A stretch of 64,000 nucleotides of DNA from Viola odorata. Lineage: Eukaryota > Streptophyta > Magnoliopsida > Malpighiales > Violaceae. The stretch lies in assembly GCA_963691705.1 (NCBI GenBank), contig OY829538.1:14224443-14288442 (forward strand). The letters run 5' to 3'. Shown here piece by piece: positions 43,909 to 55,183 of this stretch (position 1 is its first letter; every line of letters starts with the position of its first letter). The translations under genes and the position numbers were made by a program. The notes beneath the pieces are model-generated. The model did no database searches. It saw nothing but the letters and a program-made list of their open reading frames with translations, and had not been told where the DNA came from.

Positions 43909-44807
43909 CGCACCAGATTGGACCATATCGTTCGAAATCATGTGTGATGCGAGTAATAACGCCTTAGGAGCAGTGTTGGGACAGAAGAAAGACCGAGAGG
44001 TTTATGTCATCTACTACTCCTCCAAACTGATGGACCCAGCCCAAAAGAACTACACGACTATCGAGAAAGAACTTCTCGTCATAGTCTTTGCTCTGGACAA
44101 ATTTCGCCAATATCTTTTGGGGACGAAGGTGACCGTCTTTTCAGACCACACCGTCCTTCGGTGCCTCTTGACTAAGCTGGATGCAAAGCCTCGCCTGATC
44201 CGATGGATACTCTTGCTACAAGAGTTCAACCTCGAGTTCAAAGACAAGAAAGGAACTGAGAATTCAGTAGCTGATCATCTGAGTCGTCTGCCCACTCAGA
44301 CAGATGATTCCCTAATTCCTATTCATGACACATTCCCTGATGAACAATTGTGTCTTGCCCAAACCATTGAATACCCTTGGTTTACTAATATTGCTAATTT
44401 TTGTGCCTCATGTCACTTTCCCGCAGATTCATCCCCCTCGGAACAGAAGCGCATCAGAAGATGTGGGACAGTCCATCCTTTGGAAATTATACTCGAACCA
44501 AATCATACGAAGATGTGTTACCACCGATGAGATTCCTTCCATCCTCAGATTCTGCCACTCTTCCACTGAAGGAGGCCACTTTGCAGCAAAGAAGACAACC
44601 ATGAAAGTTCTGGAAGCAGGACTCTACTGGCCCTCAATTTTTAAAGAAAGCTACATGTTCTGTGCGGCTTGCTCGCACTGCCAGAGTACTGGTAATATTG
44701 GTGCCCGCAACCAGATGCCACTCACAGGTATTATCGTTTGTGAAATTTTCGATATTTGGGGCATTGATTTTATGGGTCCCTTTCCCAATTCATTTGGCAA
44801 CATATAA
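43909..44807 (+). pseudogene. RNase H and integrase zinc-binding region (Athila C)
   Basis: This continues RNase H after the insertion: FEIMCDASNNALGAVLG, then TTIEKELLVIVFALDKF and FSDHTVLRCLL. The frame changes in the linker near 44460, where A has about 20 more residues, so a deletion is likely. The second frame (to 44807) has the complete integrase HHCC: FCHSSTEGGHFAAKK and CAACSHC. It enters the core at [17 protein letters not shown] and stops at TAA 44805-44807 because of a small deletion. Confidence 0.88.
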
Positions 44808-45655
44808 TCCTCCTCGCGGTGGACTATGTTTCTAAATGGGTTGAGGCTAAGGCGACCAGAACTGATGATTCCAAAGTAGTTGCAGCCTTTCTTCGTTCAC
44901 GTATTTTTAGTAGGTTTGGAACTCCACGAGGTCTTATAAGTGATCGTGAAACCCATTTCTGCAACCGAGTCATTAGCAGCTTGCTCGAGAAGTACGGCGT
45001 CACACACCGTGTTTCCTCCGCTTATCATCCACAAACCATCGGACAGGCCGAGGTGTCTAACCGCGAGATCAAGTCTATTTTGGAAAAGACCGTCAACCAA
45101 TCCCGCAAGGACTGGAGTCTGAGGCTTGACGATGCTTTATGGGCATATCGAACAGCGTTCAAGACCCCTATTGGCATGACACCTTATCGACTTGTCTACG
45201 GCAAACCTTGCCATTTGCCCGTTGAGATCAAGCATAAAGCCTTTTGGGCCATTCGGAAGGCCAATTTCAACCTTGACGAAGCTGGCCAACATCGCAAATT
45301 GCAAATTCAGGAGTTAGAAGAGCTTCGTGATGATGCCTACGAGAATGCCCTCATCTACAAGGGCAAGACGAAGGCATATCACGATAACCTTCTATCTCAT
45401 AAATCTTTCACTATCGGACAGAAATTCCTGCTATATAACTCTCGTTTGAGGTTGTTTTCAGAAAAATTGAAGTCCAAGTGGACAGGCCCTTATGTTGTCA
45501 CGGCCGTTTACAACCATGGCGTCGTTGAGATTCGAAGTTTGGACACTGGAGTCACCTTCAAGGTCAATGGACACCGTCTAAAAACATTTTATGAGGGGTT
45601 CAATCCATTCGTCGCTGAGGAGATGAATGTTGCTGAACCAGCTGACCAAATCTGA
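44808..45655 (+). pseudogene. Integrase core and GPY/F module (Athila C)
   Basis: Open in a third frame from 44819 ([16 protein letters not shown]). The second catalytic Asp lies in LISDRETHF (Gly-to-Glu next to it compared with A and B) and the Glu in [11 protein letters not shown]. The GPY/F module [15 protein letters not shown] is intact. It ends with a proper stop at 45653-45655. Confidence 0.9.
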
Positions 45656-46112
45656 TTTCGGTCATCAGCGTCTAAGCCGAGACGCTAACCACGGCGCTTT
45701 GTGGGAGGCAACCCACGTTCCTACCCCGTTTCTCTAATTATTCCCTTTTCCAATCCTTGATTTTCTCCATTACTAAATCTATTATATATCCCCTTTAATT
45801 TATTTTATTTAAATCCACCTTTTATCCCCCCACTTTCTCCTATTCCATTATCTCTCCATGTCCCACTTTATTCGAATTTTAATATTTGAATTTTGTGATA
45901 ATGACAGGAGCATTGTAGTTGGGATTTGCAGTTGGGATTTGATGGCCCCAATCAGCAGCCGCCACATCCGCACGTGACAACGGCTAGCAGCTGCACGACC
46001 ATAAAGAGAGAACACTTTATTCCCTTTTCTTTTCACTTTCAAAAATATTTCCTTCCATCTTCTCCCCTATTTTCAGCTTTCTCTCTTCCCAAACAACCTC
46101 TACAACTCCTCC

Positions 46113-46814
46113 ATGGCACGCTCAAAGAAGAAAGTCGGCCGCTCCGATACCACCCCCAGCCGCCGAGTGCAGGCCCCCCCGACCACCCCCACCGTGAACC
46201 CAGTTGCAGCCGGCGTCTCTGCCGTTGTTGGAACACCACCTACAAAACCCACCACCACAAAATCTCCCAAGACACGCACCACCCCCATCTCCACCCCAAA
46301 GCAACCGCAGCCGACCACCACCGTCGCTGCTACTACCCCAGTTACTCCCCCGACCACCACCACAATACCCACCACGTCCACAACCAAAAATCCACCACCT
46401 ACCCCAAAGGTCACTAAGACCCCAGTGGTCAGGCCTCTTCTCACCTCACCTCCAAAACCCACTTCACCACCTCCAAAACCCACTCCTCCACCACCGAAAC
46501 CTACCCTCATTCCTGTCACCACCATTACTCCCCCGAAAGCTCACGCGGTCGAAGACGAGTCTTCGTCCGGCGAATATGAGTCGGACTCAGGCGAGTCCGA
46601 AGACTCCGTTGCAACTGCTACCACCGACCAGGCTGCTCCGTCTACGACAGCACCGCCGAGTGCCTCCGGCACGGCGGCCGTTGATGCTATTCCTGCAGTA
46701 GCTGGGTCGGGAGAGTCCTCGGGCGAGGAATCCGAAGAGGGTTCCAAGGAAGACGACTCCGATGACGAATCGGAGGATGATGCTGAGAACACCCCACTGG
46801 CCCGCAGTCCATGA
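46113..46814 (+). CDS. Third ORF, N-terminal part (Athila C)
   Basis: 233 codons starting MARSKKKVGRSDTTPSRR: a basic start, then a long Pro/Thr-rich stretch with PPKPT repeats, then an acidic Ser/Glu/Asp region. It overlaps the next ORF by ATGA at 46811-46814. In A both parts lie in one frame, so a frameshift probably split the ORF, although termination-reinitiation at the overlap is conceivable. No domain or membrane segment was recognised. Confidence 0.6.
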   Translation: MARSKKKVGRSDTTPSRRVQAPPTTPTVNPVAAGVSAVVGTPPTKPTTTKSPKTRTTPISTPKQPQPTTTVAATTPVTPPTTTTIPTTSTTKNPPPTPKVTKTPVVRPLLTSPPKPTSPPPKPTPPPPKPTLIPVTTITPPKAHAVEDESSSGEYESDSGESEDSVATATTDQAAPSTTAPPSASGTAAVDAIPAVAGSGESSGEESEEGSKEDDSDDESEDDAENTPLARSP

Positions 46815-48253
46815 TAGCCGCCCAGAGTGCCACAACCAATTCGACGTCCGAGGCTGATGTCCAAGTCACCAGCTCAGTCCTGGGACCTAGCAGACTGCCT
46901 ATGGGCCGGGGCTTGACCTCTCGTGGCCGATTGATCGAGCCGGTCTGCTACACCGAGGGTAAACAAAAGAAGGTGAGGCTTCTGGTCCCCATGAACGACG
47001 ATGACTACTCCGAGGATGAAGCTTTTGTGCCCCCGGCCACCACTGAGACCACGGAGGACACCTCCATGGATATCGAGGAACCACCCTCCATCCGCCCGAA
47101 GCGCAAGGCCCCCGCCACACCAGCTGCTTCATCAAAGCCAAGAAAAAAAGCCCGCACCACTAACATCTCGGCCAAGACGGCAATGCCCACACCTGCAGCT
47201 AGTTCTGCCCACGCCAGAGCAGGCACAGTCGTGCCCCTAGCCCAGGTAACACCTAACCTTGCTCATCTTCATGGTTGGCTGGACTTCCTTGATAAGCCCA
47301 GCAATGATAGGTTGTTAGCTTTGCATGGTATGCTCGTTTCCCCTTGTGCTCAGCTTGATGCTGAATTTTGTGAAATGATGGGTATAGCTGTTAGGGTGAA
47401 TGTATTGATTGACAATATTGGTTGGCGTCCCTTATTTGATCTTGTGGACCCCACGTTCCTAGAGTTAAGCCATGAATTCTTTACATCTTTTTGGTTTGAT
47501 AACGCTAGGCTTAAACAAAAAGGGAAGGGTAGCATGCATTTAGGGGCTGATAAAGTTGTTAATTTTTGCTTGATGGATGTGTGGGAGCACTTGTCCATAG
47601 ATAAATTTAATGTCCAGCTTGGTTTTGTCAAAGAGTCTGATTTGGGTGCACCATGGTATCTCGGTGCATACGCTGCCTACCCACCTGATTTTGATGTCAC
47701 CAGTGCCTTTAGAGAGCTTTCTGGCAATCCCACTGCCAAGTATACCTCACGCAAATCTAAAGGCCATGAGCTGCGAGACCCAGCCCTTCGTATACTTCAC
47801 CGTTTCCTTGCCCTTACCTTCGCGGGCAAGATGCAGTCGTCGTGCACCCTTTCTGTCCAAGAACTATTCTTTCTATGGTGTATGCATAACGACCATAAGG
47901 CCAACTTAGAATACTGTATTGCTCATGAACTGCATGCCATTATTACTTGCAGCTGTAATCCTATTCTTGGTTCCCTTATTACACGCTTGGCTGTTGAGCA
48001 GTGTGGTCTTGATGTGTCTAGTTGTGACCTGTTTATCCCTGTTGGTTTTAAATTGCTTGATGCTCGTACCCTCGATGGTATGGGCCATTTGCGCTTGAAA
48101 GGTTGTGTTCTCTGTTTCAGTAAAGGTTACACTGGCGGCGCGAAGAGAGTTTGGAGTGCCCAGAATGGAGGAGTATTCGAGTGGCCTGACCTATCTGCAG
48201 CTTCGCCTCCTCCCTCCCCCATTCCTCCTCCTGGCGATGAGCGTCTCGGGTAA
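46811..48253 (+). CDS. Third ORF, conserved part, intact over 480 codons (Athila C)
   Basis: This is the best preserved copy of the family. An N-terminal disordered region has basic patches (RPKRKAPATPA, KPRKKARTTN). The conserved globular part runs from LAHLHGWLDFLDKPS through LVSPCAQLDAEFCEMMG, HEFFTSFWFDN, DPALRILHRFLALTF and QELFFLWCMH to LDGMGHLRL and NGGVFEWPDL, and the protein ends Pro-rich. It resembles the Athila ORF-1 / plant transposon protein families. The role is unknown. An intact 480-codon frame in a copy whose pol is broken may be chance or may reflect weaker decay. Confidence 0.75.
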   Translation: MIAAQSATTNSTSEADVQVTSSVLGPSRLPMGRGLTSRGRLIEPVCYTEGKQKKVRLLVPMNDDDYSEDEAFVPPATTETTEDTSMDIEEPPSIRPKRKAPATPAASSKPRKKARTTNISAKTAMPTPAASSAHARAGTVVPLAQVTPNLAHLHGWLDFLDKPSNDRLLALHGMLVSPCAQLDAEFCEMMGIAVRVNVLIDNIGWRPLFDLVDPTFLELSHEFFTSFWFDNARLKQKGKGSMHLGADKVVNFCLMDVWEHLSIDKFNVQLGFVKESDLGAPWYLGAYAAYPPDFDVTSAFRELSGNPTAKYTSRKSKGHELRDPALRILHRFLALTFAGKMQSSCTLSVQELFFLWCMHNDHKANLEYCIAHELHAIITCSCNPILGSLITRLAVEQCGLDVSSCDLFIPVGFKLLDARTLDGMGHLRLKGCVLCFSKGYTGGAKRVWSAQNGGVFEWPDLSAASPPPSPIPPPGDERLG

Positions 48254-50177
48254 GTTGATGATGACAACCGTTCCACTACCATCCCTGCTGCCGATATGGC
48301 TGAGACGAATGCCCTACTCCGGACAGTCATCTCCCTTCTCTAGAATCTCCCTGATGAGCTAGCTTCGAGGCTGCGTCCTCCAGCTAGCCCTTGATCCTCT
48401 CCCCCAAACTTTTCTCTCTTCGCCTTCGGGCCAATTTTGTACTATTTATTTCGCGGTGAACAATTTCCTTTCCCCTTTCTCCCTTTGCTTTGAACTCTGG
48501 TTGTTTGATTCCTTTCTCCACACCGAGGACGGTGTTTTGCTTTAGTGTGGGGATGGGTTTCATACTTTTGTGACATGTGTTTGTGAGTGCATTTCAGCAT
48601 GTTTTGCATGATTGTTTGCCTTGCATATGCATGTTTTTGCCCCAATTTGGAATTTCCCTCAAATGGTTTTTAACTGATTACACTACCCCTGTTTTTAGCT
48701 CACTTTTGATGGAATACACAGAGTAGGCCTACTGCACACAGAAACTTCACCCACTGCACCAAAACCACTAGCACACCATACTGCCTCTTAGCTCTTATAA
48801 CTATGTTTTGCCCTAGCTGCTTGCAATCATTATATCTCGTCCCGTGAGTTTTTGAGCTTCCATGCCATATTTTCTTGATGAGTGGATGCAATGATTGTGT
48901 GCTGGCTGGATTTGCATGAGACCTCTGGGTATAGGCATGATCAGACATGGGAAAGCAATGATGTGATTAGGAACTTTGCATTTTCTTTGTTATCTTTTTT
49001 CTTGCTTTTTATCTCCTCGCCCTTGCTGTTCAACCCTTTATTTTACCACCCTTCTGACTACTTGAGACATTCCTTTCTTTTCTTAGCAGGTGAGAGATAC
49101 CTCCGGCAGTGGTAAGGTGGGACAGAGAAAATCAACATCTTCGATGTGGGGGTATTGAGCTGCTAGACCGAGACACTGAGAGCAGACGGAGAAGCTGAAA
49201 ATAGAAAAGTTGCAGAGAATTGAGCTATAAACATTCCACTGCTACATCGAGATGCTGAAAGCAGTAATATGGCAACAATCGCAGAACGCATAAAAGAAGT
49301 AAAAGCTCTAGTGTGGGGATTCCAGGCGACTCGGCCTAGATGTTCAAAAGCAAGTCAAGTATTCCAGTAAGCAATGTGGAAACCAACTGCTAGGCCGAGC
49401 CGTCGAATGTCACGTACGCACTAAAAATCAGATGCCCAAGGAAAATTTTGCTGCTCCAATTCAACAACTCAAAATTTCATGTACGCTCCCTTTTGCTTAT
49501 CTTCAAAAAAAAATTAATAATAATAATAATAATAATACTTGAATAAAACTTTTGAGCAAAAGAGGAGTACAAATCAGAACTGGAGTAGAGAATTACAAGA
49601 TCAGAAGACCGACGGTACGTTCCAACAGAAGATGATACCCCCACTCTCCATCAGCGATCTCTGTCTTGCCCACGCCACTGCCAACAGGGGGACTTTCTCA
49701 CCAACTTGCTTCTTTTCCAGCTAAGAAAACCTCTATCCTTCCTTCTCTCTCTTTTGAAACCTCTTCTCCAACATATTCTTTTGCTTTACCATTGCAAAGT
49801 TTCTATGATCATATGAGTGCCCATGCATGTGCTCTCCGTACTCGGGTCGCTATTGCAAATTTGGTTATGTACACTATCATTCGCATTGTTGAGTGTAAAC
49901 ACCCAACTCTGTTTCTGAGCGTAAGCGATAAACACCATGCCTTGTGAGGATTGCTTGCAGCAGGCTGATGTAGGAAAGCTATTCCTCTGGTTTCGTTATT
50001 CCTTTGGAGTAGTACAGAGTTCATCTAGGTTGGAGGGTGGCGTACTGCTTGGTCAAGGCATAAGTGGTGGCGTAAGTAACTCTATGTGTTGTGGATTGAG
50101 GCTGTGTGTTCTAGACAAGGTGATGCTTTCTGATTTTAAAATACTCGAGGGTGAGCATCGGGTAGTGTGGGGATGTT
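48254..50177 (+). other. 3' UTR of Athila C
   Basis: It has ACACCGAGGACGGTGTTTTG followed by TTAGTGTGGGGATGGG near 48521-48556, further TGTGGGG copies at about 49145 and 49313, a pyrimidine tract ending TCTTAGCAG/GTGAGAG at 49089/49090, an A run and AAT microsatellite near 49505-49540, and the terminal TAGTGTGGGGATGTT before 50178. Confidence 0.72.
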
Positions 50178-51544
50178 TGATAGATCATTTTATGTCCATA
50201 ATTCTTCCCTCTTTTGTATGCCTTTTTAGATCATGATGCTACTTATGTTGCTGTGTTTATTCACTTTTTACAGATCTGGGCTAATTAAGAGGAAAATACA
50301 AAAAGGAGCGCTTTCTATCATTTTCTAGAGAATTGATTAGCTAGGCCGTGCAGCTGGACATTCGTAGAAGGCAGCAGTGTCCTAGCGAGAAAAGGAAACA
50401 AGCGCAAAAAAGGAATATATCAGGTCCGCCCACTTATTGCTCCAAGAATCCTAATTTCGGTAGAAGACCAATGAGGAATATAATTCCAGTCGGATTAGGA
50501 GTTTTATTTGTAATAGTTCTATAAATACTTTTAGTAATTAGGTTTTCTACATCTCTTCCTCCGCTCCCGCTAGACTTTGGCGCCACCATTGCCTTCGGGA
50601 TCCTTGTTCTTTCTTTCAATAAACCGGAGCTTTGCTCCGGCCGGTAATAAATAGGAATTCTTTCTTCCTTCTTCCTTCTCTATAATTATGCAATTGATTT
50701 ATTTATTTATTTTTACTTTTAATATGTGCGGCTAACTCTCCTTGTTCTTGGTAAGAATCGATTGAAGGTTGCAAGGGAAGCCATGAGGTCAAACTGCACT
50801 TTACATATTCCAGGTTAATATCTATCTTGTTTAATATTTAATTGTCAAAAACCCTAGGATTAATTACAAGCTTGATCAACTAGTAGTTAACTTAGAGTTT
50901 TATAATCGACTTTGTAGTTATACCTAACGCGAAGCTACAGGGTAAAAGCAGATAACCATTCTGGAGGTAATCGGGATCCTGGTCTCTTCTAGTTGGATTA
51001 AACGGATCGTTCGGGTAGAGCCTCTAGCGTACTGAGTGTCTCGCCCGAAACGCGTCTTACCTCCTCTTCATGGGCAGCCGAGTGTTGTCTCCATAAGTGT
51101 ACCTTGGAGGACGGCGGACTGTCAAAGTTACCCCATAAGCGTACCTTGGGGTAGCTTCTCTTACGAAGGTAAGCAGGGGGCCTAAGCGTACCTGGTCCCC
51201 ATAGCACGTCTATCAGCTCGGGGTAGACGATATTTGCACCGATGACCGGCTAACCATAATTGCAACCGGATACAGATTCTTACTGGGAACCTTCTCTCTA
51301 TTGATTTCTTATCTCTTTTATCTTCTTTTATTACTATTTTAAATAGTCAATAAACAAACAAACAAACAACCATTCAAAAAACCCCCTTTTTGTTACTACC
51401 TTATTTGGACTTCTCTGTCAATCAAATCGAATTGAGTATTAATCCCTTAATCCCTATGTTCAACCCTGTTGCCACTATATACAATTTATTGTGCATTTGA
51501 CTGCAGGTTTTATTATTATTTTTGACGGGTTCGACAACCGATCA
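50178..51544 (+). repeat. 3' LTR of Athila C
   Basis: 1367 bp, partner of 36442-37809. The AATAAA and the CCGGAGC/GCTCCGG hairpin are at about 50618-50640. The three-stem-loop region is at about 51086-51200, with one loop changed (AAGTGTACCT). Confidence 0.94.
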
Positions 51545-51549
51545 TGCAT

Positions 51550-52512
51550 GCTTACTATTATATACTGTTCATATCTTGTTATGAGTAGCTAAATACCATC
51601 ATCTTAGTAAAGGGTGTTTCAAGGGTTGCAAGGTTTAGTTAAGAGGCCTAATGTGTGCTTAATATATCCTCTTGTCATATTCAATTATCTATCGTTTTAA
51701 TCCATGCTCATTTAGAACTGCTGAGGGCTTGACCAACTGTCAATATTTTTGCATGAGTAATGTCATTATCTTGGTTATAACTGACGCGAATCCTTGAGAT
51801 AAAGTAGAAACCTAGTGTAGACATCGCGAGAGGTCTTTCATCTAGGGATATTTGATTATTTAGGTTATGTGATGCGAGCTTGACAAACTAAGATGTCACG
51901 CCCTATATCTATCTTGCCTCCACTTCATGGGCGTTTTGAGTAGTGCCTCCCCGCATTCATGCCTGGGAGGACGGCGAAACGTCAAGGCCACCTCATATGT
52001 AGAAACGGTGGGTGGCTTCTACCCACGAAGGTGAGTAGGGAGTCTACGTGGAAACATGGCTCCTATAGCAGGTTTGTGCTTGAGTTTGGAATATTTTTGT
52101 GCCCATGATTAATAAACCTATAATGCAACCCGAGAACATCTTTTGCTAAGACTTCTTCCCATCTGATTTACATCTCTCTTATTGCTTTTCTTGCCCTCAA
52201 ATACGTTTTGTTATCTTACCCTCGACTGTGTTTTACTTTCGCGCCCCCGAATGCTTGTTACTTTTATGATTGCGATTTATATATTTACTTATCTGTCTTG
52301 TTAGCTCCCATATCTGCGTCGATTAATTCGTTAGTCGACAAAAACTTCCCCTAGTGTTTCTTGACCGTATTCTATTGCATTTGTCCTTCGTCATACATTT
52401 TTACTACAATTTATTCCTTCAATCTCTGTGGTTCGACCCTGTCTTGCCCTGTACACATTTATTTGTGCATTTAGGCATCAAGAAAATATTAAATACATTT
52501 GAGTGACGATAA
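51550..52512 (+). repeat. 3' LTR of Athila B, second part
   Basis: It resumes after the TGCAT duplication with the Athila LTR words GAGTAGCTAAATACC and AAGGGTGTTTCAAGGGTTGC and ends TTTGAGTGACGAT. The expected CA end is not seen (AA or later), so the last bases are mutated or lost. Stem-loops CCTCCC/GGGAGG (51946-51970), GCCACC/GGTGGC (51985-52018) and an imperfect third one (52036-52065) are present. Confidence 0.85.
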
Positions 52513-52514
52513 AG

Positions 52515-52568
52515 ACGCAACGGTTGGAACGGACACAACGGTTGGAACGGATGCAACGGTTGGAATGG
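52515..52568. repeat. Three 18-bp repeats with the palindrome CAACGGTTG
   Basis: The unit is ACGCAACGGTTGGAACGG with small changes, three times head to tail, directly after the end of the LTR of B. Each unit contains CAACGGTTG, which fits MYB-type (AACGG) binding sequences. Confidence 0.8.
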
Positions 52569-53656
52569 ACGTGTTATTTGAATATTCAATAGCCGCTACG
52601 AAAGAAAGTTAAATCACACACCTCTTGTTTTTACTCTCGATCTCGCAAGTCGAAAAGGACTGCAGGTACTTAATTCTCATTCTCGTGGTATTAGAACAGA
52701 ATAATTTGTGTGATATTTCTCTCGTGATTGATAACTTGGTGACATTAATGGATTGAACTAGGTGCTGGAGCAAAAGATGGTCAGCAATGCAAAAGAACTC
52801 AACCTGATACAGATAAGAGAAGGGAACCATTGTCGAGGGATGGAAAACAGATATACCGACAGGTAGCATTTGTATTAGATTTGTGATATGTTAACCTCAT
52901 TTCTAATGTTAAAAGCTTATGGTAGGTTTAAGCTTGAGCATTGGTAAAAAAATTGGTAGGGTTTTTAGTGAGCCATGGTGAAACTAGTTGTAAAAGTTGT
53001 TAGCTTGAGCCTTGAGACTAAATATTTAGGTAAACCACAAACCCACGTAGTGGAGGTTGGAAATCTTAGAGAGACTGATCTCTAGGTAGTGAATATACCT
53101 TACTAGTCATAAGATATGTAACACCAGAAACTAGGTGCTAGTTTAACCACAAAAACACATTTAATTTCCACAAAAAATTGAATATTTAAAAAAAAAGTAA
53201 GAAAACAACAAACGTCATGGTTAAACCCGAAGGCTTCCTACGTATCTTCGCACCTCAAAAGAGGGCTTGATTTCGTAAACTATGAACTCAACCATAAAGT
53301 TTGGATAATCAAAGTAACAGCAAAAAAATGGAAGATGCATGGGTGCAGTCCTGCCCGTGATTCTGTCCATGAACATTAACAAAAATTACTTACATTTTTC
53401 TCTTCTCAAATCCTTAAAATTTTCCAAAATGGCAAATACCATTTTAAATCCAAATTTCACATCACAAATCATTCATAAAAATATTTATTTAATTTCTAAA
53501 ATAATTTTCATATTTTACCAAATTACTTTTTAATTTAATTAGTGTAAATTTTTGAGTTTAACTAGGAAAATATCATAATTCTCCAAACTAATTGATGATT
53601 TCATTAAAATCCAAATAATAAATCATTACTCTCCATAACTTTTTCTTTCCCAATAC
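52569..53656. other. Unassigned AT-rich sequence
   Basis: No ORF with a domain. A stretch at about 53225-53310 (GAAGGCTTCCTACGTATC) resembles sequence often seen in plant retroelement LTRs, but I cannot assign it. Confidence 0.4.
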
Positions 53657-53661
53657 TTCTA

Positions 53662-55183
53662 TGATGAATGCTTGTCGAGGGGACTATAAAACAAATACAA
53701 CTTATCACATGCAACAAAAAAGATTGAAGATAGTGGTAAGAGGTTCGATCCACGGAGACTAGGGCAAGACTCTAACTTTCATGCATGACAAAGACAAATA
53801 GACCAAGACAGCAACAAAAAGGGGGGAGTTGGTTGGCTAACAAGTTAACCAAGAGAGATAAGAGCTAACAAGTTAACTAATAAAAATAGTAATCTAGGGC
53901 TAGACATGCAAACATAAATCAAGGGCACGACATGCAAACAGAATGACAAATAAAGACATGAAAGCAGATAAGAAAGATTCCTAGCAAAGGTTTTTCTCGG
54001 GTTGCGTCGAGGGCATGAAAATATCTATGACCTCGAGGGCTAGATAATCATCGGCGCAGAAATATTCTAGACTCATGTACAGATCTGCTATAGGGACCGC
54101 GTTTCCACACCGCATCCCCTACTTACCTCTTAGATAAAAGTCACCTCCCGTTTCCACTTATGAGGTGACCTTGACGTTCCGCCATCCTCCCAGGCATGAA
54201 TACGGGGAGGCCAAACTCAGAACGCCCATGAAGGGGAGGTAAGACAGATCTAGGGTGTGATAGCTTAGCTTGTCAGACTCGTATTACATACCCTAGATAA
54301 CTGTTTACCCCTAGACAGAGGCCTCTCGCGATACCTCTGCTAGGTGTCTACTACTATTCTAGGGCTTCGCATCAGGTATAACCCTGGAAATGACATTACT
54401 CATGCAGAAATACTAACAGTTGATCAGGCTCCTAACATTTCTAAACAAGCATGGAATTAAAACGGTAAACAATAATGTGTCACAAGAGAATATATTAAGC
54501 ATGCATTAGGCCTCTTAACTAAACCTTGCAACCTCCAAATAACCTTTCCTAAGAACAAGACAAATCAACTACTCATGCTGGAAAATACACAAATCTAGAT
54601 CTAGAAAGCGAAATAAGTAAAGAAGAGATAAAGGAGAAAACTAGTAAATATTACCGGCCGGAGCAAAGCTTCGGTTTATGTACAAGGCTGCTGGAAATGT
54701 TCTAGTCCACCTCCTCCAAAAGGAGGAGGGGAGAAAACTGAAGAGAAGCACACAAAAAGATTTACTATGAATATGTGGTAGGTGATGTTCTCTAAACCCT
54801 AAAAACTAGTCTTATATAGGCCCTCATGCCCATAAGAAGACAAAAACTAGCTCAGGGATTACAAAAAGTCAAAATCCAGCTAAGGGGTTCAAAAACACGG
54901 AATAAATATCTTAAGTCCGAAAAGGGATATTCTGGGAATATTCTGGAAGCGCACGACATTGAGGTCTCGAAGATAGATTAATCTCCAAGGCTCGACGACT
55001 TCTGCTCTTCTAGACCTCGATCTTCAAAACTCCAGAAATCCTTCCAAATATGCTTGTTTTCGCTCTTTTCTCCCTTTAGGCTCTGATCTGCAAAAAGATG
55101 GGAAAAAGGGCAAATCAGAAGTATCTTGCCCTCGAAAAGGCCGGAAATAAGATAGAAAAACCTACAATATAGACATGCTATCA
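53662..55183 (-). repeat. 3' LTR of Athila D
   Basis: 1522 bp, partner of 57020-58538. It contains the stem-loop GTCACCTC/GAGGTGAC (54140-54169, perfect 8 bp), CCTCCC/GGGAGG type arms at 54186-54210, a perfect CCTCCTCC/GGAGGAGG hairpin near 54712-54733, and the CCGGAGC hairpin with one mismatch (54658-54674). Confidence 0.92.

Larger units (their letters stand above)
36442..51544 (+). mobile_element. Athila retrotransposon C (15.1 kb, carries a Copia-type insertion)
   Basis: Both LTRs begin TGATAG and end CCGATCA, with a perfect target duplication TGCAT (36437-36441 and 51545-51549). The insertion site is inside the 3' LTR of B, so C is younger than B. Internal order is as in A. Its LTR body differs from those of A, B and D, though it shares a hairpin with D. 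The gag-pol frame is broken by several stops, and the first RT catalytic Asp is changed to Asn. By eye LTR divergence is about 2%. Confidence 0.92.
14810..52512 (+). mobile_element. Athila retrotransposon B, left end lost, interrupted by Tat and Athila C
   Basis: Three plus-strand pieces fit one element: an RT fragment (14810-15289), integrase through the first part of the 3' LTR (30706-36441), and the rest of that LTR (51550-52512). The 5' LTR, gag, protease, half of RT and all of RNase H are missing. The Tat element and its flanking deletion occupy the first gap, and Athila C, with its TGCAT duplication, the second. The assignment of the RT piece to the same copy rests on orientation, order and similarity to A. 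Confidence 0.75.

Noticed and set aside
46811..46814. ATGA overlap in the third ORF of C as translational coupling
   Set aside because: A and B show the two parts belong to one protein, so a frameshift is the simpler reading.
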